A stretch of 64,000 nucleotides of DNA from Cobetia sp. L2A1 (GTDB lineage Bacteria; Pseudomonadota; Gammaproteobacteria; Pseudomonadales; Halomonadaceae). Below the pieces are notes generated by a model. That model ran no database searches. It was not told where the DNA came from and saw only the letters and a program-made list of their open reading frames with translations. Positions 24,946 through 34,649 of this stretch are shown one piece after another (the first letter of the stretch is position 1; each line of letters starts with the position of its first letter). The stretch lies in the NCBI RefSeq assembly GCF_009796845.1, contig NZ_CP047025.1, positions 2,232,001 through 2,296,000 on the forward strand. The letters are read 5' to 3'. The translations under genes were made by a program, and so were the position numbers.

Positions 24946-25770
24946 ATGAAACGCCTGATCAATCTGACACCTTCCCGAGGAGGACGCTGGCTACTCGGTG
25001 GCCTGCCGTTCGCGCTACTGGCGATCCTCTACATCGTGCAGTCCAATCAGCGGCTGCTCGACAACCCCAACGACCGCTTGCTGCCGTCCTTTGCCACCAT
25101 GGGCGAGTCCTTCGCCAAGCTGGCCACCGAGGTCAACGTGCGCACGGGTGATCTCCCGCTGTGGACTGACACCCTCGCCAGTCTCGAACGCCTGCTGGCC
25201 GGCGTGCTGATCAGTGCGCTGATCGGCCTGAGCGTCGGCCTGCTGACCGGTGGCCTGCCGCTGCTGCGCGCCAAGCTGTCACCGCTGATCACCGTGCTTT
25301 CCCTGATTCCGCCGATGGCGATACTGCCGATCCTGTTCATCGCCTTTGGTACCGGCGAGATGGCCAAGATCGCGCTGATCGTCATCGGCATCACGCCCTT
25401 CCTGATTCGCGACCTGCAGAATCAGGCGCTACGCCTGCCCGATGAGCAGCTGATCAAGGCCCAGACACTGGGCGCCAGCTCCTGGCAGGTACTGACTCGC
25501 GTGCTGCTGCCGCAACTGACGCCGCGCCTTCTGAGCGCCACGCGCCTGGCGCTCGGCAGTGCCTGGCTGTTCCTGATTGCCGCCGAAGCCATCGCCGCCC
25601 AGGACGGGCTCGGCTATCGCATCTTCCTGGTGCGCCGCTATCTGGCGATGGACGTCATCCTGCCCTACGTGGCCTGGATCACGCTGCTGGCCTTCTTGCT
25701 CGACCGCCTGCTGGTACTCATCTCCACGCGTGCCTTCCCGTGGTATCACGCCGAGGAGAGCCAATCATGA
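24946..25770 (+). CDS. Guanidine ABC transporter permease
   Basis: 274 residues of the BPD-transporter inner-membrane family (NitT/TauT type) with about six helices. The ATPase-contact loop is EQLIKAQTLGASSWQVLTRVLLP (about 165-187, the EAA motif). AIAAQDGLGYRIFLVRRYL near the end is typical of this transporter group. It forms the channel for the guanidine-type substrate delivered by the preceding binding protein. The start ATG at 24946 follows a GGAG eight or so bases upstream, and the stop overlaps the ATPase gene as ATGA. Confidence 0.9.
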   Translation: MKRLINLTPSRGGRWLLGGLPFALLAILYIVQSNQRLLDNPNDRLLPSFATMGESFAKLATEVNVRTGDLPLWTDTLASLERLLAGVLISALIGLSVGLLTGGLPLLRAKLSPLITVLSLIPPMAILPILFIAFGTGEMAKIALIVIGITPFLIRDLQNQALRLPDEQLIKAQTLGASSWQVLTRVLLPQLTPRLLSATRLALGSAWLFLIAAEAIAAQDGLGYRIFLVRRYLAMDVILPYVAWITLLAFLLDRLLVLISTRAFPWYHAEESQS

Positions 25771-26633
25771 GCCTGATACACGCCAGGAATCTCGAGAAGC
25801 ACTACGGACAGCAAGTGGTGCTGGAACGCATGAACCTGACCGTCGAAGCCGGCGAGTTCATCACGCTGGTCGGCGCCTCCGGGTGTGGCAAGACGACGTT
25901 TCTCAAGTTGCTGCTGGGCACCGAAGGAGTCTCGCGCGGTGAATTGCTGCTCGACGGCAAGCCCATCCCCGGTGAGCCGGGCCCGGACCGCGGCATCGTC
26001 TTTCAGAGGTATTCCGTCTTCCCCCACCTCACGGTGCTGGGCAACGTGATCATGGCGGAAGAGCTGGCGCGTGCACCGCTGACCGGCAAGCTGTTCGGCG
26101 CCCAGCGTCGTGAAGCGCGTATCGCCGCCGAAGTGCGCCTGGAAGAAGTCGGCCTGTCCCATGCGCTGGACAAGTACCCGCACGAGCTGTCTGGCGGCAT
26201 GCAGCAGCGTCTGGCCATCGCCCAGGCGCTGATGATGAAGCCGCGCATCCTGCTGCTGGATGAGCCCTTCGGCGCACTGGACCCGGGCATTCGCAAGGAC
26301 ATGCACCAGCTTATCCTGCGCCTGTGGGAAGAACAGCAGCTGACCATCTTCATGATCACCCACGACCTGAAAGAAGCATTTGAGCTGGGCTCGCGCGTCT
26401 GGGTGTTCGACAAGGTGCGTGTCGATCCACAAGCCCCGCAGGCCTATGGCTCGACCATCACCTACGACCTCCCGACAGACCGCGGCGATACCCGCCACAC
26501 GACAGCCAGACCTTCCGTGACCGACTCACGTCACCCCGATACCGCAGTGGCAGGCACCTCGACCGAAGGTGCCGCCACTCATGCCGCCAATGCCAACCTT
26601 ACCGGAGGCCAACTCAATGAACGCACCGCTTGA
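25767..26633 (+). CDS. Guanidine ABC transporter ATP-binding protein
   Basis: 288 residues from the ATG overlapping the permease stop. Walker A VGASGCGKTTFL, signature LSGGMQQRLAIAQAL, Walker B ILLLDEPFGALD and switch region FMITHDLKEAFELG are intact, typical of NitT/TauT ATPases. Residues about 225-288 are a low-complexity tail rich in Thr, Asp and His with no recognisable domain. Its last 17 bases overlap the start of the next gene. It energises import by the permease. Confidence 0.9.
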   Translation: MSLIHARNLEKHYGQQVVLERMNLTVEAGEFITLVGASGCGKTTFLKLLLGTEGVSRGELLLDGKPIPGEPGPDRGIVFQRYSVFPHLTVLGNVIMAEELARAPLTGKLFGAQRREARIAAEVRLEEVGLSHALDKYPHELSGGMQQRLAIAQALMMKPRILLLDEPFGALDPGIRKDMHQLILRLWEEQQLTIFMITHDLKEAFELGSRVWVFDKVRVDPQAPQAYGSTITYDLPTDRGDTRHTTARPSVTDSRHPDTAVAGTSTEGAATHAANANLTGGQLNERTA

Positions 26634-27384
26634 TACCGCCAATAGCACTGACAGCGTCACGGCACACTTCACCGCGAAATATCAGACGCACCTGCCCGGC
26701 GGCCATCACTGGTCGATGCGCATGCCGCGGGGCAGTGCCCTCAAGCTGACCGCCAGCGAGGCCAACGCCAATGTCGGCCTGGTGATGTACAACCCGCAGG
26801 ACACGCTTGAGCGTCTGAACCTGCCGGATACCCTCAAGGGCCAGCACACCTTCCGCCTCACCGAAGGTCACTGCCTGTATTCCGACATGGGCCGCATGTT
26901 CGCCTCCATCATCCAGGATGATCTGGGCTGGCATGACAGCGCCAGCGGCAACCTGATGGAGCAGCACTTCGCGGCCAAGGGCTGGCACAAGAAGGCCTAC
27001 CAGCAGGCCTTCAATGACTTCACGCCCACCGGCCACGACAGCCTGCTGATCGAGATGGCCAAGTACGGGCTGGGCGAGCGCGATCTGTGCGCCAACCTCA
27101 ACCTGTTCTCCCGCGTGCGCGCCGATGAAGAGGCCAACCTGCATTACGTCACCGACCACTGCGCCGCCGGCGATAGCGTCACCCTGCGCTTCGAGATGGA
27201 CACCCTCGTCCTGCTGCACACCTGTCCGCATCCGCTGGACCCCGCCGCCGAGTATCCGCTGCGCGGTGTGGACCTGACCTTTGGCACCGCCACGGCCATG
27301 GATGAACGCGACGCCTGCTATCTGTCGCGCCCCGAGAATGCCCGTGCCTTTGCCAACAATCAGCTCTATCACCTGGCGAGCTGA
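26617..27384 (+). CDS. DUF1989 / urea carboxylase-associated protein 2, likely carboxyguanidine deiminase subunit
   Basis: 255 residues; the start ATG 26617 has GGAGG upstream and lies inside the ATPase gene's last codons. The sequence is of the urea-carboxylase-associated family 2 (DUF1989): HHWSMRMPRGSALKLT, EGHCLYSDMGR, FNLFSRV-like segment LNLFSRVRADEE, DHCAAGDSVTLRFEMD and HTCPHPLDP, with conserved Cys/His residues likely to bind zinc. In characterised guanidine pathways the two associated proteins together form carboxyguanidine deiminase, converting carboxyguanidine to allophanate. This gene and the next are adjacent, as expected for two subunits. Which one is A or B is not decided here. 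Confidence 0.87.
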   Translation: MNAPLDTANSTDSVTAHFTAKYQTHLPGGHHWSMRMPRGSALKLTASEANANVGLVMYNPQDTLERLNLPDTLKGQHTFRLTEGHCLYSDMGRMFASIIQDDLGWHDSASGNLMEQHFAAKGWHKKAYQQAFNDFTPTGHDSLLIEMAKYGLGERDLCANLNLFSRVRADEEANLHYVTDHCAAGDSVTLRFEMDTLVLLHTCPHPLDPAAEYPLRGVDLTFGTATAMDERDACYLSRPENARAFANNQLYHLAS

Positions 27385-27469
27385 TCAGGCCACACGCGAC
27401 AGACGATACGAGCGCGGAACGACCGCAGCCACGATGGCAGAACGACAGCAACGACGACAGGACATCACC

Positions 27470-28180
27470 ATGTGCACATCGACACTCGAACATCCACATA
27501 CCCATCAGCACTCCACGACTGATGGCGCACCACTGAGCTATGCCGACCCGGCCCAGCAGCCGCGCGAGCTTGAGCGCACCATCGAGGCCGGCGATCACTT
27601 CATCGGCCTGGTCCGCGCCGGTCAGCACCTGCGTATCACCGACCTGCACGGCAACCAGGCCGCCGACACGCTGTTCTTCTCAGCCGATGACACCGCCGAG
27701 CGTTACAGCGCAATGGACACCGTGCGCGAGCAAGGCAAGGTCTACCTGACCATCGGCACGGTGCTGTATTCCACGCGGGGTCGTCCGCTGCTGACCATCA
27801 CCGGTGACACCTGTGGCCGTCATGACACCCTGGGCGGCGCCTGCTCCAGCGAATCCAACACCGTGCGTTACGACCTGGAGAAGCGCCACATGCACTCCTG
27901 TCGCGACAACTGGATGCTGGCCATCGCCCGCTACCCGAAATACGACCTGACCAAGCGCGACATCGGCCACAACATCAACTTCTTCATGAACGTGCCGGTC
28001 ACCGCCGATGGCGGCCTGAGCTTCGAGGATGGCCTGTCGGGCCCGGGCAAGTACGTCGAGATGGTCGCCGAGCGTGACGTCTACGTGCTGCTCTCCAACT
28101 GCCCGCAGCTCAACAACCCCTGCAATGGCTACGACCCGACACCGGTCGCCATCAGCATCAGCGACTCGCCGCTAGGCTGA
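27470..28180 (+). CDS. DUF1989 / urea carboxylase-associated protein 1, likely carboxyguanidine deiminase subunit
   Basis: 236 residues from the ATG at 27470 (AGGA eight bases upstream); an in-frame ATG at 27434 is possible but has no ribosome site. Paralogous in fold to the previous protein: EAGDHFIGLVRAGQHLRI, GNQAADTLFFSADD, TGDTCGRHDTLGGAC, HSCRDNWMLA, the NFFMNVPV block and CPQLNNPCNGYDPTPV at the end. The Cys/His pattern (TCGRH, CSSES, CPQ..NPC) suggests a metal site. With its partner it would deiminate carboxyguanidine. A His-rich start (HPHTHQHS, residues 9-16) is unusual. About 195 bp with small repeats separate it from the carboxylase gene. Confidence 0.88.
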   Translation: MCTSTLEHPHTHQHSTTDGAPLSYADPAQQPRELERTIEAGDHFIGLVRAGQHLRITDLHGNQAADTLFFSADDTAERYSAMDTVREQGKVYLTIGTVLYSTRGRPLLTITGDTCGRHDTLGGACSSESNTVRYDLEKRHMHSCRDNWMLAIARYPKYDLTKRDIGHNINFFMNVPVTADGGLSFEDGLSGPGKYVEMVAERDVYVLLSNCPQLNNPCNGYDPTPVAISISDSPLG

Positions 28181-28375
28181 TCCGCCGAGCTGAGCCGCCG
28201 AGCTGACAGCGAAGCTTTCGAACACGCATACGACAAGAAACGGCCGAGCCCCGCCTGACGATGTCATCTCTCTTGCATCACTCGTCAGCTCTCCAAGGCT
28301 CTGCCCAGCTACCGGACGACCGGCAGCTCACTGTTTGAAGGCGGGACGACCCGCCGTTGGAAGGATGACTTCGTC

Positions 28376-31300
28376 ATGTTCCACAAGGTCCTGATTGCCA
28401 ATCGTGGCGCCATCGCCACCCGAATCCAGCGCACGCTGCGTACCCTCGGCGTCAAGAGTGTCGCCGTCTACGCAGAAGCCGATCGTGAATCCCCCTTCGT
28501 TCGCGAGGCCGATGAAGCCTTCAGCCTCGGCGAAGGCGCCGCCGCCGACACCTATCTCGATATCGACAAGCTGATTGCCATTGCCCGCGAGAGTGGCGCG
28601 CAGGCCGTGCACCCGGGCTATGGCTTCCTGTCCGAGAACACCCGCTTCATCCAGGCCTGTGACGCCGCCGGCCTTGTCTTCCTCGGCCCGACCGTCGAGC
28701 AGATCCACGCCTTCGGCCTCAAACACGAAGCGCGCACCATCGCCGAGAACGCAGGCGTGCCGCTGGTACCCGGCACCGGTCTGCTGGACGACGTCGAGAG
28801 CGCACTGAGCGAGGCCAACCGAATCGGCTATCCGGTGATGCTCAAGTCCACCGCCGGTGGCGGTGGTATCGGTATGCAGGTCTGTGAAGACGCGACGACC
28901 CTCAACCGTGCCTTCGAGTCCGTCAAGGGGCTGGGTGAGCGCAACTTCGGGGATGGCGGTGTCTTCCTGGAGGCGTATATCGCCCGCGCCCGCCACCTGG
29001 AAGTGCAGCTGTTCGGCGATGGCGAAGGCCAGGTGATCGCCCTCGGTGAGCGCGATTGCTCCAGCCAGCGTCGTCACCAGAAGGTCATCGAGGAATGCCC
29101 GGCGTCCGACCTGCCCGAGCACGTGCGCGACGGGATGATCGCCACCGCCATCAGCCTCGGCAAGGCCGTCAATTACCGCAGCGCCGGTACCGTCGAATTC
29201 ATCTATGACGCCGAGCGCGAAGCCTTCTACTTCCTGGAGGTCAACACGCGCCTGCAGGTCGAACACGGTGTCACTGAGCTGGTGTGGGACGTGGACATCG
29301 TCGACTGGATGCTAAAGCTGGGCGCCGGTGAGCTGGGCGATCTCGCCGCGCTGGCCGCACTGCTCTCCCCCCGCGGCCATGCCATGCAGGCGCGGGTGTA
29401 TGCCGAGAATCCGCAGCATGATTTCCGCCCCTCCAGCGGCTTGCTCACCGAGGTGGAGCTCAGCGATGACGTCGTCACCGCAACCCTGACGGCCGGAAGT
29501 CAGTTGCGGGTCGATCACTCCATCGAGGCCGGCTTCGAAGTGCCCGCATGGTTCGACCCGATGCTGGCCAAGGTGATGGTGCATGCGCCAACCCGTGAAC
29601 AGGCACGTGGCGATCTTTCCCACGCGCTTGCGGCGTCACGCCTGTATGGCATCGAGACCAACCGTCAGTGGCTGTCGCACCTGCTGGAAGACCCACGCTT
29701 CATCAATGTCGAGATCTACACCCGCTGGCTGGAAGGCCTCGAGTGGGCCGCGCCGACCTTTGAGGTGATCGTCCCCGGCACCCTGACCACCGTGCAGGAC
29801 ATGCCGGGTCGCCAGGGCCACTGGGATGTGGGCGTGCCGCCCTCTGGCCCCTTCGATGACTTCGCCTTCCGCCTCGGCAACGCGTTGCTCGGCAACGCTC
29901 TTCTGGACAGTCATGCCGATGCCGCTGGCCTCGAGATCACCCTGAATGGTCCGACCCTGCGCTTCAATCGTGCCACGCGCATCGTGCTGGCCGGTGCGCC
30001 GCTGCCCGCCCAGCTGACACTGGCGCCGCAGGACGACACCGCCCAGTCGCCGGCCCCCCAGTCTCTTGCGCTGTGGCAGGTGCACGAGATCGCCGCGGGC
30101 AGCACCCTGAGCCTGGGCAAGATTGCCGCCGGCGCACGCAGCTATCTGTTGATCGCCGGTGGCATCGACTGCCCGCAGTATCTGGGCTCGCGCGCGACCT
30201 TCACCCTGGGTCAGTTCGGCGGCCACGCCGGGCGGGCCCTGCGCAGTGGCGATACCCTCCCGCTGGCGAATCTTGCTGACTGCGCCGCTCCAACATTGAC
30301 GCAACTGCCTACGGAGTGGATTCCGCAGGCCGCCAGCTCAGTGCAAGACGAGCAAGGCAACAATGCTCAAGACAAGGCGCCGGGCCGCGAATGGCAGATC
30401 GGCGTGCTCTATGGCCCGCACGGGGCGCCGGACTTCTTCACCGAGGATGACATCAGTAGCTTCTTCGACCACCGCTGGGAAGTGCACTACAACTCCAGCC
30501 GTACCGGCGTGCGTCTGATCGGTCCGCGTCCGCAGTGGGCCCGCGCGGATGGCGGTGAGGCCGGTCTGCACCCCTCCAACATCCATGACAATGCCTACGC
30601 CTTCGGCACCATCGATTTCACCGGTGACATGCCGGTCATCCTCGGACCGGACGGCCCCTCACTGGGTGGCTTCGTGTGTCCTGCCACCGTGGTGCGCGCC
30701 GAGCGCTGGAAGCTGGGCCAGCTGGCCGCCGGTGATCGCATCCGCTTCGTCGCACTGACACTGGAAGAAGCCCGCACCATAGAGGTGCAGCAGGACGCCC
30801 TGCTCGCCGCCCTCGCCAGTGGAGAGCTCGAGACTCTCGACAAGCCCACGGCGGCAACCACCAGCACCGCGCTGAGCACCATCGCCGAGAGCCGCCCACG
30901 CCCCGATGACTCTCCCGTTCTCAAGCGTCTGAGCGCCGAGCAAGGCGGCGAGCAGATCATCTATCGTCGCGCCGGTGATGACTTCCTGCTGATCGAATTC
31001 GGCGAGATGGAGCTGGATATCGCGCTGCGCTTCCGCGCGCATGCCTGGATGCTGTGGCTGAAAGACAACGGCCTGGACGGCCTGATGGAGATGACACCGG
31101 GTATCCGCTCGCTGCAGCTGCATTACGATCCGCGCACGCTGTCACTTGCTGCGCTGATGGCGCATCTCGAACAGGCCGAAGTCGCGCTCAAGGATGTCGA
31201 GGACATCGAGATCGAGGCACGTACCGTGCATCTGCCACTGTCCTGGGATGATCCGGCATGCCAGCAGGCCATCGACAAGTACCAGCGTTCGGTACGCCCG

Positions 31301-32233
31301 GATGCGCCCTGGTGCCCGAGCAATCTGGAGTTCATCCGTCGCATCAATGGTCTGGCGGATGAAGCCGCCGTGCGCGAGACCGTACTCAATGCCCGCTATC
31401 TGGTGATGGGCCTGGGCGATGTCTATCTCGGTGCGCCGGTCGCCACCCCGCTGGACCCGCGCCAGCGTCTGGTGACCACCAAGTACAACCCGGCCCGCAC
31501 CTGGACCGCCGAGAACTCGGTGGGCATCGGCGGCGCCTATCTGTGTGTGTATGGCATGGAAGGCCCCGGTGGCTATCAGTTCGTCGGCCGCACGCTGCAG
31601 ATGTGGAATCGCTATCGCCGCACCGAGCACTTCACCAGCCCATGGCTGCTGCGCGTGTTCGATCAGCTGCGCTTCCACCCGGTCAGCCACGAGGACCTCA
31701 ACCAGATCCGTCGTGACCACCCACAGGGTCGCTACGATCTCAAGATCGAGAAGACCCGCTTCCGCCTCGCCGATTATCAGGCGCAGATCGCCGAGCATCA
31801 GGATGAGACCGACGCCTTCCGCGCGCGCCGTCAGGCCGCCTTCCAGCAGGAAATCGACGACTGGCACGCGCGTGGCCAGTTCACCTTCGAAGACCAGGTC
31901 AATGACGTGCAGGAAGCCGATAGTCTCGCCGAGGATGAATCGGGTATCGAGACGCCGGTCACCGGTAGCCTGTGGAAGCTGGAAGTCGCTGAGGGCGATC
32001 TCGTCGAGGCCGGACAGGTGGTGGCACTAGTCGAATCCATGAAGATGGAAGTCGAGATTCGTGCCCACGCTGCAGGCCGGGTCGTACGTCTGCCGATCAA
32101 GGAAGGCAGTGGCGTCGCCCCCGGCCAGCCACTGATCGTGCTGTCGACTGAACTGAATGCTGATACCACCGGAACTGAAAGCGACCGCGACAACGGCACA
32201 CCCCAGACCCTGTCCTCCGAGGAGACGCTGTGA
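28376..32233 (+). CDS. Biotin-dependent guanidine (urea) carboxylase
   Basis: 1285 residues with all domains of the family in one chain: biotin carboxylase (about 1-450; MFHKVLIANRGAIATRI, KSTAGGGGIGMQ ATP-grasp loop, EVNTRLQVEHGVTE), KipA-like (about 460-790) and KipI-like (about 870-1080) carboxyltransferase halves, a C-terminal linker, and a biotinyl domain with the attachment lysine K1223 in VESMKMEVEI. It carboxylates guanidine (or urea) using ATP and bicarbonate. The guanidine riboswitch, DUF1989 genes and import genes make guanidine the likely substrate; characterised homologues once annotated as urea carboxylase behave so. The key substrate-site residue was not checked. ATG at 28376 has AAGGA upstream. 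Confidence 0.92.
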   Translation: MFHKVLIANRGAIATRIQRTLRTLGVKSVAVYAEADRESPFVREADEAFSLGEGAAADTYLDIDKLIAIARESGAQAVHPGYGFLSENTRFIQACDAAGLVFLGPTVEQIHAFGLKHEARTIAENAGVPLVPGTGLLDDVESALSEANRIGYPVMLKSTAGGGGIGMQVCEDATTLNRAFESVKGLGERNFGDGGVFLEAYIARARHLEVQLFGDGEGQVIALGERDCSSQRRHQKVIEECPASDLPEHVRDGMIATAISLGKAVNYRSAGTVEFIYDAEREAFYFLEVNTRLQVEHGVTELVWDVDIVDWMLKLGAGELGDLAALAALLSPRGHAMQARVYAENPQHDFRPSSGLLTEVELSDDVVTATLTAGSQLRVDHSIEAGFEVPAWFDPMLAKVMVHAPTREQARGDLSHALAASRLYGIETNRQWLSHLLEDPRFINVEIYTRWLEGLEWAAPTFEVIVPGTLTTVQDMPGRQGHWDVGVPPSGPFDDFAFRLGNALLGNALLDSHADAAGLEITLNGPTLRFNRATRIVLAGAPLPAQLTLAPQDDTAQSPAPQSLALWQVHEIAAGSTLSLGKIAAGARSYLLIAGGIDCPQYLGSRATFTLGQFGGHAGRALRSGDTLPLANLADCAAPTLTQLPTEWIPQAASSVQDEQGNNAQDKAPGREWQIGVLYGPHGAPDFFTEDDISSFFDHRWEVHYNSSRTGVRLIGPRPQWARADGGEAGLHPSNIHDNAYAFGTIDFTGDMPVILGPDGPSLGGFVCPATVVRAERWKLGQLAAGDRIRFVALTLEEARTIEVQQDALLAALASGELETLDKPTAATTSTALSTIAESRPRPDDSPVLKRLSAEQGGEQIIYRRAGDDFLLIEFGEMELDIALRFRAHAWMLWLKDNGLDGLMEMTPGIRSLQLHYDPRTLSLAALMAHLEQAEVALKDVEDIEIEARTVHLPLSWDDPACQQAIDKYQRSVRPDAPWCPSNLEFIRRINGLADEAAVRETVLNARYLVMGLGDVYLGAPVATPLDPRQRLVTTKYNPARTWTAENSVGIGGAYLCVYGMEGPGGYQFVGRTLQMWNRYRRTEHFTSPWLLRVFDQLRFHPVSHEDLNQIRRDHPQGRYDLKIEKTRFRLADYQAQIAEHQDETDAFRARRQAAFQQEIDDWHARGQFTFEDQVNDVQEADSLAEDESGIETPVTGSLWKLEVAEGDLVEAGQVVALVESMKMEVEIRAHAAGRVVRLPIKEGSGVAPGQPLIVLSTELNADTTGTESDRDNGTPQTLSSEETL

Positions 32234-34065
32234 TGATGACCCAACCCCCGCATAACCTGAGCATCACGGCGCTGAGCAAGGCCTACCAGGCCGGTGAATT
32301 GACGCCACGCCAATTGATCGACGACCTGCTGGCCGCACGCCCCGAGACAGACGCTGCCTGGATCACCCGTCTGACGGCCGAGCAGTTGGAGCCTTATCTG
32401 GCGAAACTCGATGGTGTCGCCCCTGAGTCATTGCCGCTTTATGGCATTCCCTTCGCGGCCAAGGACAACATCGACCTGGCGGGTATCACCACGACCGCAG
32501 GCTGTCCGGAATTTGCCTATACACCGAGCGATAACGCCTTCGTGGTCAAGCAGCTCATCGCGGCAGGGGCGATCCCGATGGGCAAGACCAATCTAGATCA
32601 GTTCGCCACCGGCCTGGTCGGCGAGCGCGCCCTGCCGGTATATGGCACACCCGCCAATGCCTTCGACCCCGCCTATGTGCCGGGGGGCTCCAGCAGCGGC
32701 TCCGCCGTCGTCACTGCCCAGGGCCAGGTCAGCTTCGCGCTGGGCACTGACACGGCGGGCTCCGGGCGTGTGCCGGCCTGTTTCAACAATCTGGTGGGCG
32801 TGAAGCCGACGCTTGGCCTGCTCAGTGCCGGTGGCGTGGTGCCGGCCTGCGCGACGCTGGATACCATCTCCATCTTCGCGCTGGGCTGCGATGATGCGGC
32901 GCGGGTGCTGTCAGTCACGGCTCAGTTTGATCCCGACAACCGCTGGGCGCGCGAGCATGACTTCGCCGTGCATGGCCAGGCCTACGGCCTGCTGCCGGAT
33001 CTTGCCGGCCTGCGTATCGGCGTGCCGCCGCGTAGCCAATGGCATACCGATGCCGATTACAGCGGCTACATGGAAGCGGCGATGCGCCAGTGCAAGGTAC
33101 TGGGCGCCGAGCTGATCGAGCTGGATTGCAGCCCATTGCTGGCCGCCGCGCGTCTGCTCTATGAAGGCCCGTGGGTGGCGGAGCGCTATCACGCAGTGCG
33201 CGAACTGATCGAGCGCAATCCCGGGGCGCTGCATCCGGTCACGCGTGAGATCACTCTCGGCGGTGCCACACCTCTGGCGGTCGATGCCTTCGATGCGCGC
33301 TATCAACTGGCCGAATATCGTCGCCAGGCCGATGCCCTGCTCGCGCAGGTGGATGTGATGCTGGCCCCGACCACGCCGCGTCTGCCGACCAAGGCGGAAC
33401 TGGCCGAGGCGCCGATTGCCGTCAATTCGGAGCTGGGCACCTGGACCAACTTCATGAACCTTTTGGACCTGAGTGCACTGGCAGTACCGGTCGGCTTCAA
33501 TAGCCAAAGCCTGCCCGGTGGCGTGACGCTGTTCGCGCCCGCCTTTGAAGACCTTCAGCTGCTCAGCATTGCCCGTCTGCTCGAAAAGGAATTCGCGCTG
33601 CCGCTGGGCGCCAGCGCCGTCGCTCGTCCCCAGGCGCGTCTCGCCGACAGTCAGCTGCCGATGGCGAAAAATGGTCGACTCGAGATCGCCGTGTGTGGCG
33701 CGCACCTGAGCGGCATGCCGCTCAATCATCAGCTCACCCAGCGTGATGCCCGCCTGGTGGCGAGCACACACAGCGCCTCGCGCTATCATCTCTATCAGCT
33801 CGACGATGCCACGCCCGCCAAACCGGCCATGCTGCGCGCACCACAAGGTGGCACCAGTATCGCGCTGGAAGTCTGGTCACTGCCTATCGCCAGCGTCGGC
33901 AGCTTCCTCGCCGGCATCCCCTTCCCGCTCGGGCTGGGCCAGGTCGAACTGGAAGATGGCCACTGGGTCGCGGGCTTCATCTGCTCCGTGTCTGCCGACA
34001 GTGATGTGCCAATGACGGACATCAGCGAATACGGTGGCTGGAAGGCCTGGGTGGAGCAAAAATAA
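32233..34065 (+). CDS. atzF: Allophanate hydrolase
   Basis: 610 residues. The N-terminal amidase-signature domain (about 1-440) has catalytic K77 (FAAKDNID), the GGSSSGSAVV loop near residue 150 with the cis-serine, and the nucleophile region LGTDTAGSGRVPACFNN. The C-terminal domain (about 470-610, LEIAVCGAHLSGMPLNHQLT) is the allophanate-hydrolase C-domain, so it should hydrolyse allophanate fully to ammonia and carbon dioxide. It completes the guanidine pathway. The ATG at 32233 overlaps the carboxylase stop by one base; a GTG at 32230 and an ATG at 32236 are alternatives, all behind GAGGAG. A terminator follows about 70 bp downstream. Confidence 0.93.
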   Translation: MMTQPPHNLSITALSKAYQAGELTPRQLIDDLLAARPETDAAWITRLTAEQLEPYLAKLDGVAPESLPLYGIPFAAKDNIDLAGITTTAGCPEFAYTPSDNAFVVKQLIAAGAIPMGKTNLDQFATGLVGERALPVYGTPANAFDPAYVPGGSSSGSAVVTAQGQVSFALGTDTAGSGRVPACFNNLVGVKPTLGLLSAGGVVPACATLDTISIFALGCDDAARVLSVTAQFDPDNRWAREHDFAVHGQAYGLLPDLAGLRIGVPPRSQWHTDADYSGYMEAAMRQCKVLGAELIELDCSPLLAAARLLYEGPWVAERYHAVRELIERNPGALHPVTREITLGGATPLAVDAFDARYQLAEYRRQADALLAQVDVMLAPTTPRLPTKAELAEAPIAVNSELGTWTNFMNLLDLSALAVPVGFNSQSLPGGVTLFAPAFEDLQLLSIARLLEKEFALPLGASAVARPQARLADSQLPMAKNGRLEIAVCGAHLSGMPLNHQLTQRDARLVASTHSASRYHLYQLDDATPAKPAMLRAPQGGTSIALEVWSLPIASVGSFLAGIPFPLGLGQVELEDGHWVAGFICSVSADSDVPMTDISEYGGWKAWVEQK

Positions 34066-34134
34066 GCATGTACCGTGACCTATCTTCTACTTCTAGACAG
34101 GAAGATGATGGCGGGAAGAGAATGATAGTAAGAT

Positions 34135-34176
34135 GAAAATGGGCGTCCAACTCTCGACGAGTGGGCGCCCATTTTC
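34135..34176 (+). terminator. Terminator of the guanidine operon
   Basis: Outer stem GAAAATGGGCG (34135-34145) / CGCCCATTTTC (34166-34176), extended inward by CCAACTC with GAGTGGG (one mismatch). The T-rich right arm supports termination on the plus strand. Confidence 0.85.
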
Positions 34177-34649
34177 GTTGATGACGCTGGCCTGTATCAG
34201 GCAGACAAAACTCGCGTCTTTATCACGTCGACGATAGATACGGTAGGCCTATCCATCAGCATCACAAGAGACTGTCATGAACGTGTGGTCACTGAGACTA
34301 TGTTACTTTGTAGCGTCAGCTCCATTCGCCATCACGTCTTGACTGTCATCATGACGAGTCAACTAGCACTTATTCAGTAACATTCCGTCGTTATTGACGT
34401 TGTTGCGGGGTGCCATGCTGCCGTAATACTCAGCGTCACCTCCGCTGTCAACAAATAGACTGATCACTCTTGATGTCGGCTTTTCTCGAGAAGGCGAGCA
34501 ACGTCGTTAGACCCTCGATTCATCTTGAATAGCGAAGACAATACTATGCCCACCTATAATAGCCCTATGAAATCACGGAAGTAAAAGACACAAATAATGT
34601 CAAGACAATGGATGTTGCTACACACAAATCCTTTCATTGGAGGAAAGGT
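34177..34649. other. Intergenic region before the Crp/Fnr-type regulator gene
   Basis: About 470 bp without a supported gene. It has lower GC than the flanking operons and contains the regulator's promoter; no clear operator dyad was found. Confidence 0.4.

Noticed and set aside
28328..29266. 312-residue minus-strand frame opposite the carboxylase start
   Set aside because: Antisense to the conserved biotin carboxylase domain, with shadow-type composition.
32911..33846. 311-residue minus-strand frame opposite allophanate hydrolase
   Set aside because: Shadow of the amidase-signature gene; no recognisable domain.
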